Origin: Anaerolineales bacterium | GTDB lineage: Bacteria > Chloroflexota > Anaerolineae > Anaerolineales > DRMV01 | Assembly (NCBI GenBank): GCA_026991215.1 | Contig: JALXBY010000078.1 | Location: forward strand, 1 to 24,756 | Length of the DNA stretch: 24,756 nucleotides | Direction: 5' to 3' | Part shown: positions 1-7,662 of the stretch, one piece after another | Layout of the letters: each line of letters begins with the position of its first letter | Numbering within the stretch: the first letter of the stretch is position 1 | Translations under genes and position numbers: made by a program | The notes under the pieces: model-generated | Database searches by the model: none | What the model saw: the letters and a program-made list of their open reading frames with translations, nothing else | Told to the model about the DNA's origin: nothing

Positions 1-1
1 G

Positions 2-388
2 CCGGATGCCGATGACGCGGCTGTGGAGTTCGTAGGCGTGGTCGAGGCCATCGACGGGAACCAGTTGGTCATCAACGGCCAGACGGTCATCGTGACCAAT
101 GCCACGGAATTCGACGATGACCTGCAGCAACTCCAGGCCGGCAGCACCGTCAAGGTCAAGGTCATCGACAACGGCGACGGTACCTTCACCCTCGTGGAAG
201 TCGATGTGGCTTCGCCGGATGATGCCGACGACATGGATGATGCGACCCAGGGCCACGTGGACGATGACATGGACGACGACGCTTCGGCCGATGACACCCG
301 CGACCACAATGACGACAGCGGCTCCATTGATGACAGCAACCACAACAACGACAACGACGACGAGAACCACGGCGAGGACGACGACTAA
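2..388 (+). CDS. DUF5666-like protein with Asp-rich tail, 3' portion
   Basis: The reading frame is open from the window edge, so the start lies outside; a GTG at 23 exists but has no ribosome site and cuts into the domain. The visible N-terminal part, from VEFVGVVEAIDG to about TFTLVEVDV, has the alternating beta pattern of the DUF5666 domain (short OB-like repeat, often in secreted proteins). The last 50 or so residues are almost entirely D, N, S, H and E, giving an extremely acidic disordered tail. No enzyme motif is visible. Such proteins are usually extracytoplasmic, but the signal peptide that would show this is off the window. A strong terminator follows 22 bases after the stop. Function unknown. 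Confidence 0.7.
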   Translation, partial: PDADDAAVEFVGVVEAIDGNQLVINGQTVIVTNATEFDDDLQQLQAGSTVKVKVIDNGDGTFTLVEVDVASPDDADDMDDATQGHVDDDMDDDASADDTRDHNDDSGSIDDSNHNNDNDDENHGEDDD

Positions 389-410
389 CCCCTTGGTTCC
401 CCTCCTCCTG

Positions 411-446
411 CCGGGCCATGCCGAAACGGGCATGGCCCGGTTTTTG
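411..446 (+). terminator. Rho-independent terminator after the DUF5666-like gene
   Basis: A perfect 12-bp GC-rich stem (411-422 with 429-440) with a 6-base loop is followed directly by TTTTT at 441-445. It ends transcription of the acidic protein and isolates pcm. Confidence 0.92.
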
Positions 447-447
447 T

Positions 448-453
448 TACAAT
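448..453 (+). promoter_or_regulatory. Possible -10 element for pcm
   Basis: TACAAT lies 37 bases upstream of the pcm ATG, immediately after the terminator T-run. No convincing -35 hexamer is found at 16-18 bp spacing. It is supported mainly by position: transcription must restart between the terminator and pcm. Confidence 0.35.
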
Positions 454-490
454 CCCATGAAATCAACGACAGCCCCGCCGGGAGCATAGG

Positions 491-1153
491 ATGACCCCGC
501 AGGACCCCTTTGCCAAGAAACGGGAACAGATGGTGGAACGCCAGATTCGCGCCCGCGGCGTCCGCGACCTTAGAGTGCTGGACGTGATGCGCCGGGTGCC
601 GCGGCACTGGTTCGTCCCCCCTGGTGAGGAAGACCTGGCCTATGAAGACCGCCCGGTCCCCATTGGCTACGGCCAGACCATGTCCCAGCCCTACATCGTG
701 GCCCGGATGACGGAACTGCTGAACCTGCAAGGGGACGAAAAGGTGCTGGAAATCGGCACCGGGTCAGGGTACCAGGCGGCCATTTTGGGCCTGCTGGCCC
801 GGGAAGTGCACACGGTGGAACGCATCCCCGAACTGGCCCAGCAGGCCCGCAAGCGGCTTGCCCGTTTGGGCCTTGAGAACGTCCACGTGCACATCGGCGA
901 TGGCACCCTGGGCTGGCCCGAACACGCGCCCTACGACGCCATCCTCGTGACCGCGGCCGCGCCGGAAGTGCCCCAACGCCTGCTGGAGCAACTGGCCGAC
1001 GGCGGCCGGCTGGTCATCCCCATCGGCGACCGGCTGTACCAGTACCTGGAACGCTGGACCCGCCGGGGTCAAACCTTCCACCGGGAGCGTTTCGAGCCGG
1101 TCGCGTTCGTCCCCCTGATTGGCGAACACGGCTGGGAAGCCCCCTGGATGTGA
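491..1153 (+). CDS. pcm: Protein-L-isoaspartate O-methyltransferase
   Basis: Repairs age- or heat-damaged proteins by SAM-dependent methylation of L-isoaspartyl residues; cytosolic. The 220-residue length is normal for bacterial Pcm. Residues 61-73 (GQTMSQPYIVARM) form the family signature. VLEIGTGSGYQAAIL at 85-99 is the SAM-binding motif I with its glycine loop. DAILVTAAAPEVP further on matches the post-motif II region. The ATG at 491 has GGGAG upstream. It is a single gene between the terminator and the convergent nth, whose stop lies only 12 bases away, so there is no room for a separate terminator between them. Confidence 0.95.
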   Translation: MTPQDPFAKKREQMVERQIRARGVRDLRVLDVMRRVPRHWFVPPGEEDLAYEDRPVPIGYGQTMSQPYIVARMTELLNLQGDEKVLEIGTGSGYQAAILGLLAREVHTVERIPELAQQARKRLARLGLENVHVHIGDGTLGWPEHAPYDAILVTAAAPEVPQRLLEQLADGGRLVIPIGDRLYQYLERWTRRGQTFHRERFEPVAFVPLIGEHGWEAPWM

Positions 1154-1165
1154 CCGCGACGCCCC

Positions 1166-1891
1166 TCATTCCCCTGTTGGCTCACCGCCGACGGCCGACG
1201 GCGCCTGGCCGCCGCGTGTACGCCGCTGCCCTTCGGGGCACAGGTCCAGCAGGGGGCATTCGTGGCAGCGGGGGTTGCGGGGCCTGCAGTAGGTGCGGCC
1301 CAGGCGAATCAGGTTCAGGTGCACGTCGTAGTAGGTTTCCGGGGGGAAGACCTGTTCCAGCCAGCGGTGCGCGGCCTCCCGGCTCATGCGCGGGGGCCGC
1401 AGGCCCAGCCGACCGGTCACCCGGTGCACATGGGTGTCCACCGGGAACGCGGGTTTCCCCAGGGAAAACAAAAGCACGATGGCCGCGGTCTTGGGCCCCA
1501 CACCGGGCATGGCTTCCAGCCACGCGCGGGCCTTTTCCACCGGCCACGTCTTGAGGAAATCCAGGGTAATACGCCCCTGGCTCTGAGTGATGCGCCGCAA
1601 GGCTTCCTTGATGCGCGCGGCCTTCTGGTTACCCAGGCCGGCCACCCGGATGACCTGGGCCAGTTCCTGCTCATCCGCGTCCCGGACCGCCTCCCACGTC
1701 GGGTAGCGGGCTTTGAGGGCTTCGAAGGCCCGGTCCCGGTTCACGTCGTTGGTGTTCTGGGAGAGGATGGTGCACACCAACTCGTCCACCGGGGGGAGGA
1801 AGGGGCGGTCCGGCATCCCGAAGACCTGGAGCAACCGCTCCCGGATGCGCAAGGCCCGTTCCCGGAGTTCTGGCGAGGGTTGTTCGCTCAT
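1166..1891 (-). CDS. nth: Endonuclease III (HhH-GPD DNA glycosylase/AP lyase)
   Basis: Base-excision repair enzyme that removes oxidised pyrimidines and cuts the abasic site; 241 residues. The helix-hairpin-helix region LEAMPGVGPKTAAIVL contains the catalytic lysine, and VDTHV about 18 residues later carries the catalytic aspartate. The C-terminal cysteines follow C-x6-C-x2-C-x5-C, the [4Fe-4S] loop of the family. The start is the ATG at 1891, which overlaps the aspartate kinase stop as ATGA and implies translational coupling. A longer frame continues upstream but would lie inside the kinase gene. The last 25 or so residues after the cluster are non-conserved, and part of them is encoded by two GCCGTCG heptamers. 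Confidence 0.95.
   Translation of the reverse strand: MSEQPSPELRERALRIRERLLQVFGMPDRPFLPPVDELVCTILSQNTNDVNRDRAFEALKARYPTWEAVRDADEQELAQVIRVAGLGNQKAARIKEALRRITQSQGRITLDFLKTWPVEKARAWLEAMPGVGPKTAAIVLLFSLGKPAFPVDTHVHRVTGRLGLRPPRMSREAAHRWLEQVFPPETYYDVHLNLIRLGRTYCRPRNPRCHECPLLDLCPEGQRRTRGGQAPSAVGGEPTGE
1187..1202. repeat. Two copies of the dispersed heptamer repeat at the nth 3' end
   Basis: On the + strand GCCGACG occurs twice in tandem followed by GC. It fits the GCNGACN heptamer seen in longer runs at 8153, 18646 and 23928. It codes for the non-conserved C-terminal tail of Nth. Two copies alone would be weak evidence; the other loci make it notable. Confidence 0.5.
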
Positions 1892-3297
1892 GGGACTTCC
1901 TGGGTCAGGGGATGGAGGGCGCGTAAGGCAGGGACCACGTCCTCCTGGGCCACGACCATGCTCAGGGCCACCTCGGAAGCGCCCTGGGCAATGGCGATGA
2001 TGTTGATGCCAGCCGCGCCCAGCGCGCCGAAGATGCGGCCGGCCACCCCTGGGGTCTGGCGCATGCCTTCCCCCACCGCGGTCACGATGGCCACTGGTTC
2101 CATGGCCCAGATGCGGTCGATGTCCCGCCGGTCCAGTTCCCGGGCAAACGTGGCTTCCAGGGCCGGAATCACGTCGCCGGTGGTGGACTTGGGGACCACG
2201 AAGCAAATGCTCTGTTCCGAAGAAGCCTGGCTGATCATGAGCACGCTGGTACCCGTGCCCGCGACCGCGGCGAAGGTCCGGGCGGCCACGCCGGGCACGC
2301 CCAGCATCCCCCGGCCCTCCACGATGACCATGGCCAGGTGTTGAATCACGGTCAGGGCCATGACCCGGCCCGCGACCGCGTCGCGGCGGGCCACGATGAG
2401 GGTATCCGGCCCTTCGGGGTCGAAGGTGTTGCGCACCCGCAAGGGGATGCCCGCCTCGATGACCGGCCGGATGGTGCGGGGGTGCAGCACCTTGGCGCCG
2501 AAGTAGGCCAGTTCCGCCACCTCCCGGTAGGAAAGCACGGGCACCGTGGTGGCTTCGGGCACCAGCCGGGGGTCCGCGGTCATCACCCCGTTGACGTCGG
2601 TCCAAATCCAGACCTCTTCGGCCTCCAGGCTTGCGGCCAGGATGGAGGCCGAGTAGTCGCTGCCCCCGCGGCCTAAGGTGGTGGTCACGCCTTCCGGGGT
2701 CGCGGCCAGGAAGCCTGTGACCACCGGCACCCGCCCTTCTTCCACCAGGGGCTGCAAGTGGGCCTGCACCCGCTGGCGGGTGGCCTGCATGTCGGGCACC
2801 GCGTTCTGGAAGTGGTCATCGGTCACGATGATTTCGGCCGCGTCCACGCTCACCGCGGGCACGCCCTGGACCTCCAGCACCCGCGCCAGCAGGGGCGCGC
2901 TCATGCGTTCGCCCAGGGCAGCCACCGCGTCCAGGCCCCGGGGCGTGGCTTCCCCCAGCACGGCCATGGCCTCGGCCAGTTGGGTGAAGCGGTCCAGACG
3001 GTGTTGAATCAGGAACCACACCGGGTCCTGCCGGCCCTGGGGGAGCAGCGCGTCCACGATGGCCCGGTGGCGGGCCTGGATCTCCTGCCGGGCCGGCGGG
3101 ATGTGTTCGGTCCGGCCCTGGGCCGCGATGCGGGCCGTATTCAGGAGCAGGTCGGTCACGCCGGAAAGGGCCGAGGTCACCACCACGGGCCGCCGGCCGG
3201 CCTCATATGCCTGCCGAACCAGCCGCGCGGCCTGGGCCATGGCCTCGGGCGTGCCCACCGAGGTGCCGCCGAACTTCATGACCAGGGGGCCGGCCAT
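1888..3297 (-). CDS. Aspartate kinase with tandem ACT domains
   Basis: Phosphorylates aspartate, the first step toward lysine, threonine and methionine (and diaminopimelate). KFGGTSVG at residues 8-15 is the amino-acid kinase signature. TTLGRGGSDYSASILA (about 207-221) and WTDVNGVMTADPR (about 232-244) are the substrate and nucleotide motifs. VAELAYFGAKVLHP precedes two C-terminal ACT domains (about 315-385 and 400-465) that normally bind the feedback effector. At 469 residues, with no homoserine dehydrogenase domain, it is a monofunctional kinase of the longer, single-chain class. Which end product inhibits it cannot be read from the sequence. It starts 12 bases after the mscS stop with GGAG upstream, and overlaps nth by four bases. 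Confidence 0.95.
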   Translation of the reverse strand: MAGPLVMKFGGTSVGTPEAMAQAARLVRQAYEAGRRPVVVTSALSGVTDLLLNTARIAAQGRTEHIPPARQEIQARHRAIVDALLPQGRQDPVWFLIQHRLDRFTQLAEAMAVLGEATPRGLDAVAALGERMSAPLLARVLEVQGVPAVSVDAAEIIVTDDHFQNAVPDMQATRQRVQAHLQPLVEEGRVPVVTGFLAATPEGVTTTLGRGGSDYSASILAASLEAEEVWIWTDVNGVMTADPRLVPEATTVPVLSYREVAELAYFGAKVLHPRTIRPVIEAGIPLRVRNTFDPEGPDTLIVARRDAVAGRVMALTVIQHLAMVIVEGRGMLGVPGVAARTFAAVAGTGTSVLMISQASSEQSICFVVPKSTTGDVIPALEATFARELDRRDIDRIWAMEPVAIVTAVGEGMRQTPGVAGRIFGALGAAGINIIAIAQGASEVALSMVVAQEDVVPALRALHPLTQEVP

Positions 3298-3309
3298 GGG
3301 CAGGCTCCG

Positions 3310-4143
3310 TCACGAGGCTTCGGCTTCCGAGGACTGGAGGTACACCGTGCGGATGGGGAAGGGGATGTCGATACCGGCCTCGGCAAAGGCCTTGTGAATC
3401 GCGCGCACGCCCAGGCTCTTGGCGATGAACGGCGACATCTCCGCCGTGTTGACCCAGAAGTACACGGTCAGGTCGATGGAGGATTCCCCAAAGGCCTGGA
3501 AGATGACGAAAGGTTCCGGGTCGTCCACAACGCCGGGCAGTCGGCGGACGGCTTCCAGGGCCACGGATTCCACCTGGTCCAGGTCGCTGTCGTAGGCCAC
3601 GCCCACCTGAATTTCGATGCGGCGTTTGGGGGTCTTGGTGAAGTTCACCATAGCGCTGGTGAACACCTCCGCGTTGGGGATGAGCACCAGCCGCCCATCC
3701 CAGGTGCGGATGGCGGTCTCCCGCAGGCTGACGTCTTCCACCGTGCCCGCGTAACCCTGGACTTCTATCGCGTCCCCGATGTCGAAGGGCTGCATCAGCA
3801 GGAGCAGGATGCCGGCCACCAGGTTGCGGCTGATATCCTGCAGCGCGAAGCCGACGGTGAAGCCCAGGATGCCCAGGCCGGTGAGGAACGCGGTGACCTC
3901 GAATCCCACCTGTTGCAGGGCCATCAAAACGGCCAGGGTGATGATGCTCCACCGGGTGACCCGCTGAAAGAGCAGGGCGAGTTCGGGGTCCACTTCCCGC
4001 CGCTTGAGGATGCTGCCCAGGATGCGGGCCAGGATGCCCGCCGCGTACAGGCCCACCACGAAGATGACCAGCGACGCCACCACTTTGGGGAAGAAGGCCA
4101 GGGTCCTGGCCACCAGTTCGGCCCAGGTGATTTCCCAGCTCAT
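3310..4143 (-). CDS. mscS: Small-conductance mechanosensitive channel, MscS family
   Basis: Pressure-relief channel that opens under hypo-osmotic membrane tension; 277 residues, the size of E. coli MscS. Hydrophobic segments lie at about 20-40, 63-82 and 87-117. The third carries the Gly/Ala-rich pore helix followed by LQDISRNLVAGILLL and QPFDIGD, the family hallmark, then the soluble beta domain (VEDVSLRETAIRTWDGR) and the C-terminal alpha/beta domain. The start is the ATG at 4143, which overlaps the scpA stop as ATGA. The open frame extends 63 codons further upstream, but that extension lies within scpA and is not membrane-like. Confidence 0.93.
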   Translation of the reverse strand: MSWEITWAELVARTLAFFPKVVASLVIFVVGLYAAGILARILGSILKRREVDPELALLFQRVTRWSIITLAVLMALQQVGFEVTAFLTGLGILGFTVGFALQDISRNLVAGILLLLMQPFDIGDAIEVQGYAGTVEDVSLRETAIRTWDGRLVLIPNAEVFTSAMVNFTKTPKRRIEIQVGVAYDSDLDQVESVALEAVRRLPGVVDDPEPFVIFQAFGESSIDLTVYFWVNTAEMSPFIAKSLGVRAIHKAFAEAGIDIPFPIRTVYLQSSEAEAS

Positions 4144-4892
4144 GCGTCGTCCTCCTGCAGGGTAATCCAGATGTCGGCGAACAGGTCGGGCTGTTCGGCC
4201 CGGACCCGGCGCTGTTTGAGCAATTCTAATAGGGCCAGGAAGGAGGCCACAACGACCTCCCGCGTGGGCCGGGTGCCGGTTCTCAACCAGTGGAAGAAGG
4301 AAAGACGCCGCACCCGCCGCAGCGCGGACCACAAGGCCTGGAGCCGTTCCCGCACCGAGACCCGGGGCCGGGGCAGGGTGACGGGCGTCGGCTCTTGGGG
4401 GGCCAGCAGCCGTCGGGCGGCCCGGGCCAGGTCTTCTGGGGTATACCCCTCCAGGCTGGGGAAGCGGCTCACCCTGGCCCCCCCGTGGAAGCCGGAGGGG
4501 AAGCAGGCCAGGCCCGCTTCGTGCCGGGCTTGTAGCCAGCGGCCGGCTTCCCGGAAGCGGCGGTAGGTCTGTAACTGCCGCAGTAACACTTCCCCTGGGT
4601 CCGCTTCCTCTTCCCCGGTTTCGGTTGGCGATGCGGCTGTCGGGAGCAGGGCCTGGGTCTTGATGTACAGCAACCGGCTGGCCACCACCAGGAAGGCGGA
4701 AATCAACTCCGGGGAACGGACCTGCATGGCCCGCACGTGCGCCAGGAACTGGTCCGTAATCTGGGCCAGGGCAAGGCGGGTGATGTCCAGCCGGGCCTGT
4801 TCGATGAGGTCGAGGAGCAGGGCCAGGGGACCCTGGTATTCGGGCAGGTGGACCTGGTATTCATGCAACTCCGGGTAGCGCCATACGGCCAT
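4140..4892 (-). CDS. scpA: Segregation and condensation protein A
   Basis: Kleisin subunit that bridges SMC heads in the bacterial condensin used for chromosome compaction and segregation. The N-terminal VHLPEYQGPLALLLDLIEQ, with DITRLALAQITDQFL and FLVVASRLLYIKTQALLP, is the standard ScpA N-domain. A charged linker and a C-terminal winged-helix-like region (REVVVASFLALLELLKQRRV) follow. Length 250 residues is normal. The usual partner scpB is not next to it: the downstream gene is mscS and the upstream one trxA, so scpB must lie elsewhere. Confidence 0.92.
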   Translation of the reverse strand: MAVWRYPELHEYQVHLPEYQGPLALLLDLIEQARLDITRLALAQITDQFLAHVRAMQVRSPELISAFLVVASRLLYIKTQALLPTAASPTETGEEEADPGEVLLRQLQTYRRFREAGRWLQARHEAGLACFPSGFHGGARVSRFPSLEGYTPEDLARAARRLLAPQEPTPVTLPRPRVSVRERLQALWSALRRVRRLSFFHWLRTGTRPTREVVVASFLALLELLKQRRVRAEQPDLFADIWITLQEDDA

Positions 4893-4922
4893 GGACGTCC
4901 CTGCCGGGCACGGGGCGGCCCG

Positions 4923-5246
4923 TTACTTCAGGTATTTCCCAAACTTTTTGACCAACTGGCCCTTGGGCCGCAGCCCGGTCACCCGTTCCCTGACCTTGCC
5001 ATCGACGAACAAAAGCAGGGTGGGCACCCCGAAGATGCGGTACTTGAGGGCGAACTTGGGGTCCTGGTCCACGTCGAATTCCACGATGCGGATGCGGCCG
5101 GCCCACTCCTGCTGCAATTCCACCAAAATGGGCTTGAGTTGACGGCAGGGCGCGCACCACTCCGCGGTGAACTCCACCAGCACGGGGGTATCGGCCTGCA
5201 GGACTTCCTGCTCGAAGGTTTCGACGGTCACGGCCGGTAACGCCAT
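4923..5246 (-). CDS. trxA: Thioredoxin
   Basis: Small cytosolic dithiol reductant, 107 residues, no signal peptide. The active site is W30-C31-A32-P33-C34, a WCAPC variant of the common WCGPC. The cis-proline loop GVPT and the buried acidic residue region (VLVEFTAEW) are present. The ATG at 5246 has GGAGGC upstream at good spacing. It lies in the pheS-to-nth operon, 30 bases ahead of scpA. It is a plausible electron donor for the ribonucleotide reductase at the other end of the window, although that link is only functional inference. Confidence 0.95.
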   Translation of the reverse strand: MALPAVTVETFEQEVLQADTPVLVEFTAEWCAPCRQLKPILVELQQEWAGRIRIVEFDVDQDPKFALKYRIFGVPTLLLFVDGKVRERVTGLRPKGQLVKKFGKYLK

Positions 5247-5289
5247 GGATGAGCCTCCATCGGAAGAAGATGGTTGCTGAATCCGCCTT

Positions 5290-6282
5290 TTACGACGCGT
5301 GGCGCCCAGGGGCGAAGGGGAGTTCCGCGGCCGCAGGAACGCCGTGCAACCCTGTGGCGTGGTGCACCGCGGCCAGAATCGCGCGGGCCACCACCCAGGC
5401 AGTGTAGGCCTCCAGCAATATCGGCGCGGGCCGCGGGGCCTGGCCTACGGAAAGGGCGAAGACCACGTCGCCATCGAACGCGGTGTGCACCGGGTCGATG
5501 GCCCGGGCCATGCCGGTATGCCCCTGCCGGGCCAGGACCTGCAGTTCGGCTTTGCTCAGGGCCACGTCCGTGGCCACGACCACCAGGGTGGTGTTCGTGC
5601 CCCGGCGAGGGAAAGGGGACTTCCACTGGCCCGATTGCAGCAAACGGCGGGCGTTGAGGAAGCCCTGTTCCGCATCCCACACCCCGGCCACCACCTGGCC
5701 GGTTTCGGGGTCGTAGACATCCCCCACCGCGTTGACCACGGCCAGGGCCGCGACCTGCTGGCCTTCAGGGAGCCGGGCATAGGCGCTTCCCACCCCGCTT
5801 TTGACCGCATGGGCCAGGCCCAGGAGTTTGCCCACGGTCACGCCGGTGCCCGCGCCCACCGTGCCCATGGCCACAGGCTCCCGGCTCGCGGCCTGGCACG
5901 CGGCGTACCCGGCTTCGGGTCCGGGTCGGGCCTGGGGGGCTCCCAGGTTCAGGTCGTACACCACCGCGGCCGGGACGATGGGCACGTTGGCGAAACCCGT
6001 GGGGTACCCGTACCCCTGTTCTTCCAGCCACTGCACCACACCCTGGGCCGCGGCCAGCCCAAAGGCCGAACCGCCGGTGAGCAGCACCGCGTGCACTTCC
6101 TGCACCGTGCGGATGGGGTCCAGCAGCGCGATTTCCCGGGTGCCAGGGGCCAGCCCCCGGACCTCCACCGCGGCCCGGGCCCCTTGGGGTGTCAGGATGA
6201 CGGTGCATCCGGTGCCGCCTTCCCGGTCCGTCCAGTGGCCCACCAGCAGGTTGGGGAGTGCGGTCAGCGTGGCGTTGGCCAT
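5290..6282 (-). CDS. P1-family (DmpA/S58) aminopeptidase
   Basis: Member of the DmpA/BapA/NylC Ntn-hydrolase-like superfamily, which includes D-aminopeptidases, beta-peptidyl aminopeptidases and nylon-oligomer hydrolases. The GHWTD motif near the N-terminus, TGGSAFGLAAAQGVVQWLEE (about 70-89), and TVGAGTGVTVGKLLG are family landmarks. RRGTNTTLVVVATD (227-240 if counted from TTG, one less from ATG) contains the Asn-Thr bond at which relatives self-cleave to expose a threonine nucleophile. The ATG at 6282 was chosen over the TTG at 6285 because GGAGGC sits seven bases upstream of it. It follows pheS by 18 bases in one operon. The natural substrate cannot be deduced. Confidence 0.88.
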   Translation of the reverse strand: MANATLTALPNLLVGHWTDREGGTGCTVILTPQGARAAVEVRGLAPGTREIALLDPIRTVQEVHAVLLTGGSAFGLAAAQGVVQWLEEQGYGYPTGFANVPIVPAAVVYDLNLGAPQARPGPEAGYAACQAASREPVAMGTVGAGTGVTVGKLLGLAHAVKSGVGSAYARLPEGQQVAALAVVNAVGDVYDPETGQVVAGVWDAEQGFLNARRLLQSGQWKSPFPRRGTNTTLVVVATDVALSKAELQVLARQGHTGMARAIDPVHTAFDGDVVFALSVGQAPRPAPILLEAYTAWVVARAILAAVHHATGLHGVPAAAELPFAPGRHAS

Positions 6283-6300
6283 CAAGTCGCCTCCGGGAAG

Positions 6301-7362
6301 TTACGCGAACTGTTCCAGGAAGCGCAGGTCGTTGGCCCAGAAGTAGCGGATATCCTGGATGCGGTAGAGGAGCATGGTGATGCGCTCCGGACCCATGCCA
6401 AAGGCAAAACCCGTGTAGCGTTCTGGGTCGTACCCGCCGTTGCGCAGCACCTCAGGGTGTACCATGCCGCAGCCCAGGATTTCCAGCCAGCCGGTGTACT
6501 TGCACACCGGGCATCCTTTGCCGCCGCAGAGGAAGCACTCCACGTCCATTTCCGCGCTGGGTTCGGTGAAGGGGAAGTGGGAGGCCCGGAAGCGGGTGCG
6601 TACGTTGGGGCCGAACATGCGTCGTGCCCAGTCGCTGAGGGTGCCTTTCAGGTCACTGAACCGCACGTGGCGGCCCACCACCAGGCCTTCCACCTGGGTG
6701 AACTGAATTTCGGAACGGGCGGTAATTTGCTCGTAGCGGAAGCACATCCCCGGCAGCACCACCCGGATGGGCGGCGGGTCGTCGGGGTTCAGGGAGGAGA
6801 AGTACCGCATGGCGTGAATCTGGCCCGGCGAGGTGTGGGTGCGCAGCACCACCGGCGGGACGTCGTCCTCGGTGCCGGTGTCTACGTAGAAGGTATCCTG
6901 CATATCCCGGGCCGGGTGATGGGGCGGGATGTTGAGCAGTTGGAAGTTGTATTCGTCCAGTTCCACTTCCCTGGAGCGGAAGACCTGGAAGCCCATTTCC
7001 GCGAAGACCTGGACGATTTTGCGGATGGTCAGGGTGGTTGGGTGCAACCCACCGGGGGAAACCGGGCGGCCGGGCAGGGTGACGTCCCAGCGGGCGGCCA
7101 GTTCCCTTTCCAGTTCGGCCTGTTCCAGGGCCTGGGCTTTGGTTTCGTAGGCCTGGGTGAGTTCCTCCCGCAGGGCGTTCAGCCGGCGGCCCATCTCCCG
7201 CCGGGTTTCTGCCGGCAGGCTACCCAGCCGGCCAAAGGCCTGCATCAGGGGCGCTTTGCGGCCCAGGAAGCGGATGCGCCAGGCTTCCAGGGCTTCGCGG
7301 GTTTGCACCCGTTCCAGTTCTTGCAGGGCTTCCGCTCGGAGTTGGTCCAGGTCGGGGAACAT
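6301..7362 (-). CDS. pheS: Phenylalanyl-tRNA synthetase alpha subunit
   Basis: Catalytic subunit of the (alpha-beta)2 enzyme that charges tRNA-Phe. It has an N-terminal coiled coil, then class II motifs: HPARDMQDTFYV, the motif 2 region GMCFRYEQITARSEIQFTQVEG, and motif 3 GFAFGMGPERITMLLY near the C-terminus. A small Cys-rich insertion, C-x2-C-x4-C-x2-C (in CFLCGGKGCPVC), is present as in many bacterial PheS. The ATG at 7362 (MFPDL) follows GAGGTGAGG; 16 upstream in-frame codons are rejected. This is the first gene of the long - strand operon. pheT, normally directly downstream, is absent; the P1 peptidase occupies that position. Confidence 0.95.
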   Translation of the reverse strand: MFPDLDQLRAEALQELERVQTREALEAWRIRFLGRKAPLMQAFGRLGSLPAETRREMGRRLNALREELTQAYETKAQALEQAELERELAARWDVTLPGRPVSPGGLHPTTLTIRKIVQVFAEMGFQVFRSREVELDEYNFQLLNIPPHHPARDMQDTFYVDTGTEDDVPPVVLRTHTSPGQIHAMRYFSSLNPDDPPPIRVVLPGMCFRYEQITARSEIQFTQVEGLVVGRHVRFSDLKGTLSDWARRMFGPNVRTRFRASHFPFTEPSAEMDVECFLCGGKGCPVCKYTGWLEILGCGMVHPEVLRNGGYDPERYTGFAFGMGPERITMLLYRIQDIRYFWANDLRFLEQFA

Positions 7363-7408
7363 GGGCCTCACCTCGCCAGGGGATAGGGACAGCGTAGGGC
7401 CTTCGAGC

Positions 7409-7448
7409 AAAAAAGACGGGGGAAGGCCACCATGGGCCGTCCCCCGAC
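7409..7448 (-). terminator. Terminator between the Cys4 protein gene and pheS
   Basis: Read on the - strand, a roughly 14-bp stem (7448-7435 with 7428-7415), with one or two internal mismatches, is followed by TTTTTT (7414-7409). It starts five bases after the upstream gene's stop, so it ends the VKOR/Cys4 transcript. pheS then needs its own promoter in the 46 bases before its start; I see no clear one. Confidence 0.85.
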
Positions 7449-7452
7449 GTGC

Positions 7453-7662
7453 TTACAGGTCTTCCTCGTCGTCCAGGTCGTCCTCGTCCCACAGGTCTTC
7501 GTCCAGCACGCCTTCCAGCAGGTCTTCCTCTTCCTCCAGGAATTCGCCTTCGGGCCGGTAGGTCAGACAACCCTGGTCCGGATCGATTTCGATGTACGCC
7601 GCGCTGCAGAAGCCCTCATCCAGGAACACGCAGTCCTCGTAATGGCAGCGGACCTTGGGCAT
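7453..7662 (-). CDS. Small Cys4 protein (DUF1540-like) with acidic tail
   Basis: 69 residues. Cysteines at 6, 11, 19 and 32 (C-x4-C-x7-C-x12-C), around VRCHYEDC and CSAAYIEI, resemble the short metal-binding DUF1540 pattern; this assignment is by eye only. Residues 38-69 are almost all E and D. Its ATG overlaps the VKOR stop as TAATG, so the two are translationally coupled, and a terminator follows at once. No enzyme motif is present. Plausible roles are metal binding, or acting as a thiol substrate or partner of the neighbouring VKOR; both are inference. A longer upstream frame exists but runs inside the VKOR gene. Confidence 0.7.
   Translation of the reverse strand: MPKVRCHYEDCVFLDEGFCSAAYIEIDPDQGCLTYRPEGEFLEEEEDLLEGVLDEDLWDEDDLDDEEDL

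Noticed and set aside
2758..4566. 602-codon + strand open frame opposite the aspartate kinase, mscS and scpA genes
   Set aside because: It runs antisense to three clear genes, has His/Gly/Gln-rich composition typical of antisense frames in GC-rich DNA, and no family motif.
5299..7386. 695-codon + strand open frame opposite the P1 peptidase and pheS
   Set aside because: Antisense shadow of two well-supported genes; no motifs and no ribosome site.
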